29,286 nt of DNA from JBFMGS01 sp040752635 (GTDB lineage: Bacteria > Bacillota > SHA-98 > UBA4971): assembly GCA_040752635.1 (NCBI GenBank), contig JBFMGS010000027.1:1-29286 (forward strand), given 5' to 3'. Under the pieces are notes generated by a model. It had not been told where the DNA came from. It ran no database searches and saw nothing but the letters and a program-made list of their open reading frames with translations. This document shows positions 1 to 6,698 of the stretch, piece by piece; position 1 is the stretch's first letter, and every line of letters starts with the position of its first letter. The translations under genes and the position numbers were made by a program.

Positions 1-80
1 CGCTCGCCCGGCGAGCCTGCCTGCGACGCAGGTGGCCTGCATGGCGCAGGTGTGCAAGAGGGAAGGGAGGGGGTGGCTTC

Positions 81-374
81 GTGTTCTGGTCTATCATCAA
101 GAAGTGGGGACCATGGTTTGCGGTAGCAGTGCTGGCCGCGGTGGCCGTCGCCACGACGGTCAAGTGGTACCAGGCCGACCGCGCTCTCCGGCAGGCGCTC
201 GAAGCGAGGCAAAAGGCCGAGCAAGCCCTGTCGAACATGGCGGCCATAGAGGAGCAGGTGAAACGCATTCGGGAGGAGGTCAAAAGGCTTGACGAGGAGC
301 AGGCGAAGATAGACGCGCAAATACGCGAGCGTGACAAGAGGCTGGAAGAGCTCGAGAGGAGGGGACGCAAGTAG
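81..374 (+). CDS. Membrane-anchored coiled-coil protein, function unknown
   Basis: A 97-residue protein starting at GTG 81, with a GGGAGGGGG ribosome site about 7-13 bases upstream. Residues 9-27 form one hydrophobic membrane segment (WGPWFAVAVLAAVAVATTV). The rest, about residues 30-97, is highly charged and heptad-like (AEQALSNMAAIEEQVKRIREE and onward), which predicts a long coiled coil and ends in a basic tail. The layout of short N-terminal anchor plus coiled coil is shared by phage inner-membrane spanins, FtsL/DivIC-like proteins and many unknowns, and nothing here decides between them. The next gene, 98 bp downstream on the same strand, is also a coiled-coil protein but carries a signal peptide, so the two may act as a pair. 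I do not recognise the family. Confidence 0.7.
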   Translation: MFWSIIKKWGPWFAVAVLAAVAVATTVKWYQADRALRQALEARQKAEQALSNMAAIEEQVKRIREEVKRLDEEQAKIDAQIRERDKRLEELERRGRK

Positions 375-472
375 CCTCCTATATCTAAGGTTCCTACTGC
401 CCGTGTCAAATATGCTGCTATGCAGGCGCGGGCTGGCTATGAAGGTTCGGAGAAAGGGGAGGGGGGACAGGG

Positions 473-1072
473 ATGAAACGGCTGCTCGTGATTTTAACGA
501 TCATGTTTGCCGTGCTGGTGGCGAGGGGTGCTCCGGCCTGCGCGCAGGGGACGGGGGCAGGGGCAGGATCGACGTCGGACGCGCCAGCAGTCTCGCAGGC
601 GACAAGTACGACGGTTGCCCAGTCGCCAAACACGGCGGTTTCGCAGCCGGCAAACACGGCCGCTCCGCAAGCGGTCAGGCTCGAAGAGGCGCAGCTTCCC
701 GAGACGTACGCTGAGCTCAAAACGTTGTACCTCAATGCGCTGGAGAGGATCGCAGAGCTCGAGGCGGCGATCCAGGAAGCACTGGACCTTGCGCGAGGAT
801 ATCGGTCTGACTGGGCGGAGCAGCGAGCGGTTGCCGAGGCCCGAAAAGCCCAGACAGATCAGGCTCTTGAGCTTGCCAATACGTTGACGGCGATGATCAA
901 AGAGATGAAAGACATCATCAACAAGCAACACGAGATCATCATGAAGCTCACCGCCACGAAACCGCTGTCGGTGGGCTTCAGTGCCGGCGTTTCGTTGCAG
1001 CGCATGCCGACAGCGACGGGCGGGCTCGCATTTCAGCCGGGGGTCACCCTGGGCGTCATAGTGTTCCCGTGA
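473..1072 (+). CDS. Secreted coiled-coil protein with Ala/Thr/Ser-rich linker, function unknown
   Basis: A 199-residue protein from ATG 473, with GGAGGGGGG just upstream. Residues 1-24 look like a Sec signal peptide (MKRLLVILTIMFAVLVARG, then ACA/Q cleavage). Residues 25-66 are a low-complexity Gly/Ala/Ser/Thr/Gln linker. Residues 70-157 are a predicted long helix or coiled coil (LPETYAELKTLYLNALERIAEL and onward, then KEMKDIINKQHEII). The last 35 residues alternate small and hydrophobic residues and end in IVFP, which could be a beta-hairpin. Domain order suggests an exported protein paired with the membrane-anchored coiled-coil protein upstream. A lysis or envelope role is only a guess from architecture. 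No family recognised. Confidence 0.7.
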   Translation: MKRLLVILTIMFAVLVARGAPACAQGTGAGAGSTSDAPAVSQATSTTVAQSPNTAVSQPANTAAPQAVRLEEAQLPETYAELKTLYLNALERIAELEAAIQEALDLARGYRSDWAEQRAVAEARKAQTDQALELANTLTAMIKEMKDIINKQHEIIMKLTATKPLSVGFSAGVSLQRMPTATGGLAFQPGVTLGVIVFP

Positions 1073-1205
1073 TCCAGGCCTGGTCGCGCGCTCATATATG
1101 TGACCAAGTTGGGAGTCAAATCATATAACCTTGAGGTACGTGCTGGCATCGACTCGTTTGTTCACCTTCGATGATGCGGCGCTGACATGCCTTTAGCGAG
1201 ACAGG

Positions 1206-1573
1206 TGGTAACATACTTGCCACTTTCGCGCGGGATCTGGTAAGGACGTTACCAGTCTACCGGACGCCAACGCAAGGTGGCGATCTATCTGGCTGAAAAC
1301 TTACCACTCCTTGCGGGGGACCTGGCAACGTACTTACCACTTCTTCGCGGATGGTGGTAAGAGACTAGCCACCTTGATTCGCGGTCGGGGCAAACTGGCA
1401 ACAAAGTGACCAGGTTGGGCCGGAAAGTGGTAACATGCTTACCACCTTCTCGCAAAGACTGGCAAGATACTTACCACTTTCATGGGCGGTCGGGTCAGGC
1501 TGGTAAGGAAGTTACCAGTACGAACCGAAAAGTGGTAAGAAACCCACCACCTTTGCACGCCACCTGGCTAGAA
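1206..1573. repeat. R1 palindrome array, left copy (helically phased)
   Basis: Imperfect palindromes of 17 bp, consensus TGGYAANNNNNTTRCCA, start at 1206, 1238, 1290, 1323, 1355, 1396, 1428, 1460, 1501, 1533 and 1565 (the last is degenerate). Gaps between starts are 32, 52, 33, 32, 41, 32, 32, 41, 32 and 32 bp. Between palindromes lie 14-24 bp, some of it also repeated. From about 1298 the array is a near-identical inverted copy of the array at 10110-10493, but one 107-bp super-unit shorter. No reading frame of interest crosses it. The stretch 1073-1205 before it holds nothing I can name. Confidence 0.85.
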
Positions 1574-1687
1574 GAGCGCTCCAAAACCGGCTGTGTTCCC
1601 GAAGGCACGCACCTTCAGACCGCATCTACCAGGCACAACGATGCGTTGTCCGTCGTCAGGAGGGCGTTCTGAAGCACTCTTCTAGTG

Positions 1688-1747
1688 CTCCATGGCGGCC
1701 CGCAGCCGGCACCATCGTAAGCATTCCTGCAATGACGTGAGGTAGGA
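1688..1747 (-). repeat. R2 REP-like unit interrupted by the IS110 element
   Basis: This 60-bp stretch matches the reverse complement of 10741-10800 with only two mismatches. It includes a hairpin-forming GGCCCGCAGCCGGC core followed by CACCATCG. In the right-hand copy the sequence continues directly into a further R2 unit. Here the match stops at 1747 and resumes at 2902-2906, across the IS element. It therefore marks the left flank of the insertion. Confidence 0.8.
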
Positions 1748-1762
1748 GTTGCCAATAGAAAA

Positions 1763-1815
1763 GCCTCCTGGTAAAGTGGGGGTTGTAAAGAGAATCCCTT
1801 GAGCTACCAGGAGGC
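1763..1815 (+). promoter_or_regulatory. Hairpin that can sequester the transposase ribosome site
   Basis: An 11-bp perfect stem joins 1763-1773 (GCCTCCTGGTA) to 1805-1815 (TACCAGGAGGC), with a 31-nt loop. The 3' arm contains the AGGAGG Shine-Dalgarno sequence that serves the recombinase ATG at 1826. Transcripts entering from outside would hide the ribosome site. This is a common way for insertion sequences to limit expression, but that role is inferred. Confidence 0.6.
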
Positions 1816-1825
1816 GGGAGAAGAC

Positions 1826-2600
1826 ATGCAAAAGGCTCAAAAGCTTGGTCTAGTTTACGGCAATGTTCTTGTTGTCGGGGTCGACGTTGCTAAGAAAACG
1901 CACTTTACCAAAATCCGTAACCAGATGGGGCTCGATGCGGTCAAGCCGTTCCGGTTCCATAATAACAGAGAAGGCTTCTATCGTCTACTCTCGAGAATCT
2001 GCGAAGCGCAGAGCAAAGAGGGGACCGGCCGGGTGGTTGTTGGCATGGAGCCCACAGGGCACTACTGGAAGCCGTTAGCCAGGTTCTTGCACGATCATGA
2101 TAGAGTTTTACCATGGGCAGCTTAAGAAGACTGAAGATGCCATGGGCAGATTCCTAATGCAGACTGGACTTGGGGAATACCTGCTGAGCATCCCAGGGGT
2201 AGGGGTAGTAACCGCGGCGGGTTTTCTTGGGGAGATAGGAGACCCCGGTAGGTACAGTCACTGGAAGCAGATTCAGAAGCTGGCCGGATACAATCTTGTC
2301 GAGCAGAGTTCGGGGCAAAAGAGGGGGCAGAGGAGCATTTCCAAACGGGGGCGGTCGGGGCTAAGGAGCCTTCTATATCGGGCGAGCATGACCCTGGTAG
2401 CCAAGAACAAGGAGTTTAGGGCTTTGTATCATCACTTTCTAACCAGGCCGACAAACCCGCTGAAGAAAAAGCAGGCTCTCGTGGCCATTGCTCTGAAGCT
2501 CCTGCGGGTGATGTTTGCGCTGATCGCCGGGAGGAAGGAATATGACCCGGCCAAGGTGCTGGGCCAATACCGGGAAAAGCAGTTGAGCCAAGCTGCCTGA
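1826..2600 (+). pseudogene. IS110-family recombinase, internal deletion plus frameshift
   Basis: From ATG 1826 (AGGAGGCGGGAGA upstream) the first frame gives the RuvC-like DEDD start, VVGVDVAKKTHF, and the second catalytic block, GMEPTGHYWKPLARFL. It then runs out at a stop at 2123-2125 in unrelated residues. The C-terminal Transposase_20 domain is in another frame, open from about 2097 to 2600, with LLSIPGVGVVTAAGFLGEIG, then YNLVEQSSG and a basic helix ending in QLSQAA. The usual recombinase has about 400 residues. Here about 130-150 residues between the two parts are missing: the rest of the DEDD domain and the coiled coil. The join lies around 2095-2125, near two copies of CCATGGGCAG. Catalytic residues of the second half of the DEDD site are lost, so the protein is presumably inactive. 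Confidence 0.88.
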
Positions 2601-2901
2601 GTAACAAGTTTGGGTGGGGGAAGCCATTTTCATCCATACGGGCATAGACCCTGCATCTAAGTAACGGCACGCCCCACCCGCCCTCATGAGGCAGAACGAA
2701 GGAATGTTGGGGCATATGACCCCGTGAGACATGATAGGGTAGCCGAGGGCGAACGCGGTGAGGGTACCACCTGAACTGGCAGAACCGATGGCAGCGGATC
2801 GCCACAACTCATACGCTCCCCCACTTCTCTCAGGTACCCACCGGAAAGCGAAAACCTGAGAGAACGGGAGAGATCTAAAGTACCAACGCAAAACAAAGGG
2901 A
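2601..2901 (+). ncRNA. Candidate IS110 bridge RNA region (3' noncoding end)
   Basis: About 300 bp between the recombinase stop and the right end of the element carry no credible ORF but several strong stems. GGGTGGGG at 2612-2619 pairs with CCCCACCC at 2672-2679 and encloses a 52-nt loop. TTCTCTCAGGT at 2825-2835 pairs with ACCTGAGAGAA at 2854-2864 (11 bp, 18-nt loop). A short GGGG/CCCC hairpin lies at about 2710-2723. In the first loop, GCCATTTTCATCC (2623-2635) is the exact reverse complement of GGATGAAAATGGC (2904-2916), the sequence immediately at and beyond the right insertion edge. IS110 bridge RNAs have two internal loops, one binding target and one binding donor, and this arrangement fits a target loop. 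The RNA itself is inferred. The 13-mer could instead be a captured fragment of the surrounding R2 repeat. Confidence 0.5.
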
Positions 2902-2906
2902 TAGGA

Positions 2907-2984
2907 TGAAAATGGCAACCATCGGACATTTTCAAGGTGGTCGCCCATGCCGACTTTCGTCGGCACCATCGAAGCATCGAAAAT
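2907..2984 (-). repeat. R2 REP-like hairpin unit, right flank of the IS110 element
   Basis: This stretch continues the interrupted R2 unit: GATGAAAATGGC, CATTTTCAAGG, then GTGGTCGCCCATG and the hairpin GCCGAC-TTTC-GTCGGC, then CACCATCGAAG. It aligns with the reverse complement of 10690-10740, except that the hairpin arms differ in sequence while still pairing. Confidence 0.75.
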
Positions 2985-3173
2985 GGGCCGGTGTAGAATT
3001 ACTCGTTGACACCGGTGGAAGAAGATCGTTTCTCCTTGGTGCCGGAGAGCCCGAAAGAGTAGTCTGATCTCGGCGACCCGAGGCACCACAAAGTGCTGCT
3101 CCTTAGGGAAGCGCGTGTAGTAGAATCTCCGGTAATGAGGCCGCCGCCCCGGTGTTGTTTATTTTCGTAGTAG
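2985..3173. repeat. R3, 189-bp direct repeat, copy 1
   Basis: It aligns without gaps to 3426-3614 with 11 mismatches by eye (about 94% identity). It contains the stem CCGGTGT/ACACCGG (2988-2994 with 3008-3014) and a CTCGG-CGAC-CCGAG hairpin. No frame gives a convincing protein on either strand, although the minus strand stays open across both copies. R2 hairpin units flank both copies. Its role is unknown; a structured RNA or a decayed mobile element is possible. Confidence 0.75.
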
Positions 3174-3425
3174 TCGCCCATGGCGGCCAGCCGCCGCCGC
3201 CATCGAAAGGATGAAAATGGCAACCACAGCCTATTTTCGGGGTAGTCGGCCATCCCGACTTTCGTCGGCACCAGCGAAGGATGAAAACGCCCGCCGCATT
3301 TTCGTAGTAGTCCGCCATGCCAGGCATTGCCCGGCACCATCGAAAGGATGAAAATGGCAACCGCAGCCTATTCTCGGGGTAGTCGCCCATGCCGACTTTC
3401 GTCGGCACCAGCGAAGGATGAAAAC
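3174..3425 (-). repeat. R2 REP-like hairpin array, left cluster (four units)
   Basis: Four units each carry GTAGTC, CCATG, a variable GC stem-loop, CACCA(T/G)CGAA and GGATGAAAA. Stems start near 3180, 3252, 3317 and 3389, so spacing alternates at about 72, 65 and 72 bp. Two unit types alternate, giving a dimer period of 137 bp. Stem arms differ between units yet remain complementary: GGCGGC/GCCGCC, CCCGAC/GTCGGC, GCCAGGC/GCCCGGC (one G-T pair) and GCCGAC/GTCGGC. A GTAG tetranucleotide before an imperfect palindrome is the hallmark of REP elements mobilised by RAYT (Y1) transposases. No RAYT gene is present in the window. Confidence 0.75.
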
Positions 3426-3614
3426 GGGCCGGTGTAGAATTACTCATTGACACCGGTGGAAGAAGATCGGTTCTCCTTGGTGCCGGAGAGCCCGCGGGTG
3501 TAGTCTGATCCCGGCGACCCGAGGCACCACAAAGTGCTGCTCCTTAGGGAAGCGCGTGTAGTAGAATCTCCAGTGATGAGGTCGCCGCCCCGGTGTCGTT
3601 TATTTTCGTAGTAG
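3426..3614. repeat. R3, 189-bp direct repeat, copy 2
   Basis: Second copy of the R3 segment, offset by 441 bp from copy 1 without insertions or deletions. The differences cluster in one patch (CGAAAGAG against CGCGGGTG), which keeps the neighbouring stems. R1-type half-palindromes follow, and then the nuclease gene at 3839. Confidence 0.75.
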
Positions 3615-3815
3615 GAGTTACCAGTGTGCCGGTTCCTGGACGGCAGAATCGGCATAGCCGGTCAGGGTCTGGTCACTCTTGCCTGGAAAGTGGTCAGATC
3701 CTGACCAGACCAGCTGCTGTCGACGGCGGCGAAGCTCAAGAGAGGTCGAAGTCTGATCACTTCGTTGCCAGAAGAGGTCGAAGACCTGCCAGGTTGAATC
3801 TTTGTTAAAACTTCG
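3615..3815. repeat. Degenerate R1 palindromes (TGGTCA type)
   Basis: Variants of the R1 palindrome with C in place of A lie at about 3670, 3691 (TGGTCAGATCCTGACCA, perfect apart from the centre), 3754 and 3775. Their starts are 21, 63 and 21 bp apart, again near whole helical turns. They lie between R3 copy 2 and the start of the nuclease gene, so they could affect that gene's promoter. No clear -35/-10 pair is visible. Confidence 0.55.
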
Positions 3816-3838
3816 CTCGGTGCTGGAGAGTCCCAAGG

Positions 3839-4729
3839 GTGGTTAGAATGCAAAGCGCAGAGTATGCTGAGAGACAGAGTCTACCGAACGGCCAGAGTCT
3901 GACAGGGGCTTGGCAGGATGCGGGTCTCATGGTATTATATGGTAGCAAGGCTTCGGAAAGGGAGGGACTTGCCATCTCTTCTTTAGGAAGACTTAGGATC
4001 TGGATTCCGGCCGACTTACCGTGTGATACGCGGCTCAAGCCCTTGGCAAGATACTTGTACTTGCTCATACACCTGAAAAGGCCGGGCTCCGTCAGCGAAC
4101 TAAGCCGAATCTCCGGAATCAGCAGGCAGGTGGTCCGCCAACAGTGCAAGGCTCTGGCAGAGGCAGGATGGGTAGCAACTACGGCAAAACCCGGTCGAAG
4201 GGCGATCGTAGCAACAGCTCCCCGTACGACACAGGAGGCTCTGGCCTTGCGCCTCAAGGAGGACCGATGGGAATCAGCGCACGCCGGGGAGTTCCTCATG
4301 AGGGCTTGGCTGGACCTTCTGGTTGACTCCGACAATTTCGTTGACAACAGCCGACCTTCGTTCCTGGCAAACCCTACTACTGGGCAATTGCTGGAGTATG
4401 ACCGGTATTACCGTGAGGGCGTCGCGTTCGAGTATAACGGGCGCCAACACTATGAGACCACCTCGCAGTTTCCCGACGAGGGCGATCTACAAGCTGTGCA
4501 AGTCAGAGACCACATCAAGGCGGGCCTGAGCCAGAAGAACGGCGTCGTACTCGTGGAGGTCACCGAGGGCGACCTTACGCTTGGGGGCATGCGTGAGAAG
4601 ATACCTGACGTTCTGCCGATCAGGCCCGTCGATGAAGATGGCCCATACGTGCGCATGTTAACGAGGCTCAGCGAGGAATATACCTCTAACTGCAGAAGAC
4701 TGCGCACTCGCGAACGAAGGAACGGCTGA
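3839..4729 (+). CDS. Winged-helix plus Vsr/EDxHD-like endonuclease-fold protein
   Basis: A 296-residue protein starting at GTG 3839, with GGAGAG eight bases upstream; ATG 3848 is the alternative. Residues about 66-130 form a winged helix-turn-helix (VSELSRISGISRQVVRQQCK). Residues about 145-248 resemble the PD-(D/E)XK/Vsr-type fold of small homing-like nucleases: E151 in a helix (GEFLMRAWLDLL), D188 (LLEYDRYY), the strand VAFEYNGRQHY with H204, and D224 (VRDHIK), then NGVVLVEV. That spacing matches the E-D-x-H-D pattern of the I-Bth0305I group. The protein probably binds DNA through the winged helix and nicks or cuts it. It is flanked on the left by repeat arrays and on the right by the 3' end of the sugar operon, as expected for a selfish or accessory gene. 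A transcription factor that has lost nuclease activity is the alternative. Confidence 0.65.
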   Translation: MVRMQSAEYAERQSLPNGQSLTGAWQDAGLMVLYGSKASEREGLAISSLGRLRIWIPADLPCDTRLKPLARYLYLLIHLKRPGSVSELSRISGISRQVVRQQCKALAEAGWVATTAKPGRRAIVATAPRTTQEALALRLKEDRWESAHAGEFLMRAWLDLLVDSDNFVDNSRPSFLANPTTGQLLEYDRYYREGVAFEYNGRQHYETTSQFPDEGDLQAVQVRDHIKAGLSQKNGVVLVEVTEGDLTLGGMREKIPDVLPIRPVDEDGPYVRMLTRLSEEYTSNCRRLRTRERRNG

Positions 4730-4834
4730 GTAGGAGGCACTTGGTACTGAGAGCGTGAGGTTTCTCCAAGTGATGGAGAGATCCCGGGGCCATGTCCCGC
4801 GAAATGACCGCTCCGAAAGCGTAGATTGCCAGCT

Positions 4835-4890
4835 ATTAGGCAGTAACCCACGGGCTCGGCAGATTAGGCAGTAACCCACGGGCTCGGTAG
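4835..4890. repeat. Two tandem copies of a 28-bp repeat
   Basis: Copies at 4835-4862 and 4863-4890 begin ATTAGGCAGTAACCC and differ by one base near the end (CGGCAG against CGGTAG). They lie four bases beyond the stop codon of the minus-strand permease, between two convergent genes. There are only two copies and no spacer, so this is a short tandem duplication and not a CRISPR. Confidence 0.85.
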
Positions 4891-4894
4891 TAGG

Positions 4895-5734
4895 CTACTT
4901 GGACACCCAGCCGACCATCCCCTTTACGTAATAGCGCTGGAGGAACACGAATATGAGGACGGGCACGAGCATCACGATAATAGCCCCTGCCGACAACACG
5001 CCCCAGTCGATGTGATAAACCCCCCGGAGGAGCGGGATGCGCTGGGTGACCAGGAGCTTCTGCGGGGAGTATATCAGGATCAGGGCAAGGAAGAAGTCGT
5101 TCCACACCCACATGAACTGCAGCACCGCAGACGACACGATGGCGGGGATGGACATTGGCAAGACTATCTGCAGGAACACCCTCAGGTCTGATGCTCCGTC
5201 CACCCTGGCGGCTTCCTCGACCTCCAGCGGCAGCGTGGTGAAGAAGTTCCGAAGGAAGTATAGCAGCCAGGGTATTCCCCACGCACAATGCACGAGCACG
5301 AGGCCTAACGGCGTGTCAACCAGGCCGAGGCTCTTCATTATGCGAAATATGGGCACCGCAATCATCTGCTGGGGGATGGTCATCAGCATCACTATCGTAA
5401 GGAATAGATACGTTCTCATGCGGAAGCTGAACCTAGCAAACCCGTACGCGGCAGCCGCGGCCACCAGTATGGGCAGGGCTGTAGCTGGAAGGGCGACTTT
5501 CAGGGAGTTTTGCATCCCGTGCGAAAGCGGCGCCGCCGGGTGATTCCAGGCACCAACGAAGTTCTGTAGCGTGGGGCTCAAGGACTCCAGGCGCCACCAG
5601 CCGTGTATTATCTCGCTCAACGGGCGCACCGCGGTCATGAGGATGCCAAGGAACGGGATGATCCAGACGAGTGCGATCGTCCACGCCACGATATCACCCA
5701 GCAGCCGGGACAGCCTTTTCCTTCTCATAATCAC
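4895..5734 (-). CDS. CUT1 sugar ABC transporter permease, MalG-type
   Basis: An inner-membrane permease of 279 residues with six hydrophobic segments and the EAA loop EEAARVDGASDLRVF at about residues 173-187, which contacts the ATPase. The C-terminus is the MalG-type YYVKGMVGWVSK. It starts at GTG 5734, directly after the TAA of the upstream permease. ATG 5728 is also possible, and GGGAGGTGAGG upstream can serve either. It is the third gene of a minus-strand operon (binding protein, MalF-type, MalG-type). With treT divergent from this operon, the likely substrate is trehalose or maltose, as in the Thermococcus litoralis mal/treT cluster. No ATPase gene is adjacent. Confidence 0.9.
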   Translation of the reverse strand: MIMRRKRLSRLLGDIVAWTIALVWIIPFLGILMTAVRPLSEIIHGWWRLESLSPTLQNFVGAWNHPAAPLSHGMQNSLKVALPATALPILVAAAAAYGFARFSFRMRTYLFLTIVMLMTIPQQMIAVPIFRIMKSLGLVDTPLGLVLVHCAWGIPWLLYFLRNFFTTLPLEVEEAARVDGASDLRVFLQIVLPMSIPAIVSSAVLQFMWVWNDFFLALILIYSPQKLLVTQRIPLLRGVYHIDWGVLSAGAIIVMLVPVLIFVFLQRYYVKGMVGWVSK

Positions 5735-6610
5735 TTACCTCACCTCCCGCGCCGATCTCGCCATCATCGGAGCAGCAACGAGTGTGGTCAGAATCATCAA
5801 GATCGTTGCAACTACGGCTGCGCTGTTGAAGTTGAATTCCCGGAACGCATAGAAGTACATCTGGAGCGCGAGCACGTTGGACGCTCCGCCCGGCCCGCCC
5901 ATGGTGGCCGCGTACACTACGTCGAAGATCTTGAGGTCCCACAAGAACGTCATCACCACGACAACTTCAGTGATCGGCTTTAGGAGCGGAAGCGTGATCC
6001 TGAAGAACACCGCCAGCGGAGACGCCCCATCTATCATGGCTGCCTCGTAGACCTCACCGGGTATCGTCGAGAGACCGGCGGAGTACAAGACCATCCCGAA
6101 CGGCACCCATAGCCACAGTGAGCCCAGTATCAGAGCGATAAGGGCGGTATCGGGGTAGGCGGTGAGCGTTTGTGGGGCCACCCCGAACAGCCTGAGGACA
6201 CCCGGAACGATTCCTATCCTGCCGTCGAACATGAACCTGAGGATGACCCCGCCGATGATCATAGGGGTGACCATTCCCAGGAATATGATAGACCTGATGA
6301 CAGAACCTCCCCTGGCCGTCCTCACGATGGACGCGAGGAAAAGACCAAGGAGCACCGTCAGCGGCAGGTGGACGACGAGCCAGAGGAAGTTGTGGACGAG
6401 CGCACCGTACGGGAAACCCCGCTCGAAGCCGCGCGGATCGAAGACCTCTGGCTGGCGCAGCACATCGGCGTAGTTCCGGAGGAAGGCGAAGCCGCCCCCG
6501 GGCGCAAAAAAGCTGATCCAGACGGTATTCACTACCGGGTAGACCACGAAAACCGCCAGGAGCACGATAGCCGGGGCAAAAAACAACGAGCGGACTAGCC
6601 TCGCGTTCAT
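5735..6610 (-). CDS. CUT1 sugar ABC transporter permease, MalF-type
   Basis: ATG 6610 (MNARLVRSLFFAPAIVLLAV) is chosen over the longer open frame because GGAAGGGG lies just upstream and the first membrane helix then begins near residue 8. The 291-residue protein has about six membrane helices and the EAA motif VYEAAMIDGASPLAVFF at residues 188-204. It forms the translocation channel with the MalG-type partner, whose start directly abuts its stop codon; translational coupling is likely. A periplasmic P2 loop like that of E. coli MalF is absent, as is usual in this family outside enterics. Confidence 0.9.
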   Translation of the reverse strand: MNARLVRSLFFAPAIVLLAVFVVYPVVNTVWISFFAPGGGFAFLRNYADVLRQPEVFDPRGFERGFPYGALVHNFLWLVVHLPLTVLLGLFLASIVRTARGGSVIRSIIFLGMVTPMIIGGVILRFMFDGRIGIVPGVLRLFGVAPQTLTAYPDTALIALILGSLWLWVPFGMVLYSAGLSTIPGEVYEAAMIDGASPLAVFFRITLPLLKPITEVVVVMTFLWDLKIFDVVYAATMGGPGGASNVLALQMYFYAFREFNFNSAAVVATILMILTTLVAAPMMARSAREVR

Positions 6611-6698
6611 GATCGAAAGCCCCTTCCTTTCGCTTCTTAAGGGGGCACGGCCGCCTGCCAGTCGTGCCCCCGCGCACATGCAGATATCTGCGGATGCG

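Larger units (their letters stand above)
1748..2906 (+). mobile_element. IS110-family insertion sequence (IS1111-subgroup-like), internally deleted
   Basis: The boundaries come from comparison with an uninterrupted copy of the target in the same window (reverse complement of 10741-10740 and neighbours). Target homology runs to TAGGA at 1743-1747 and resumes with TAGGA at 2902-2906, which leaves about 1.16 kb of inserted DNA. Inside are a short 5' end (about 78 bp), a broken DEDD/Transposase_20 recombinase (1826-2600) and about 300 bp of noncoding 3' end. No terminal inverted repeats are seen, as is usual for IS110. A longer noncoding right end is typical of the IS1111 subgroup, where the bridge RNA lies downstream of the recombinase. 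Intact relatives are about 1.4-1.6 kb; the difference fits the deletion in the coding region. The shared TAGGA could be a core match rather than a true target-site duplication. Confidence 0.8.

Noticed and set aside
81..1072. Spanin pair of a phage lysis cassette
   Set aside because: The architecture is suggestive, but no holin, endolysin or other phage gene is visible and the second protein lacks a lipobox.
2985..3173. Group II intron or HEARO/omega RNA in R3
   Set aside because: No domain V-like hairpin, no GUGYG start, and no IscB/HNH or reverse transcriptase gene is nearby.
2439..3453. Long minus-strand open frames across the repeat region
   Set aside because: They translate hairpin repeats (recurring MVPTKVGMGDYPENRLRLPF-like stretches) in several frames and have no start signals or family similarity.
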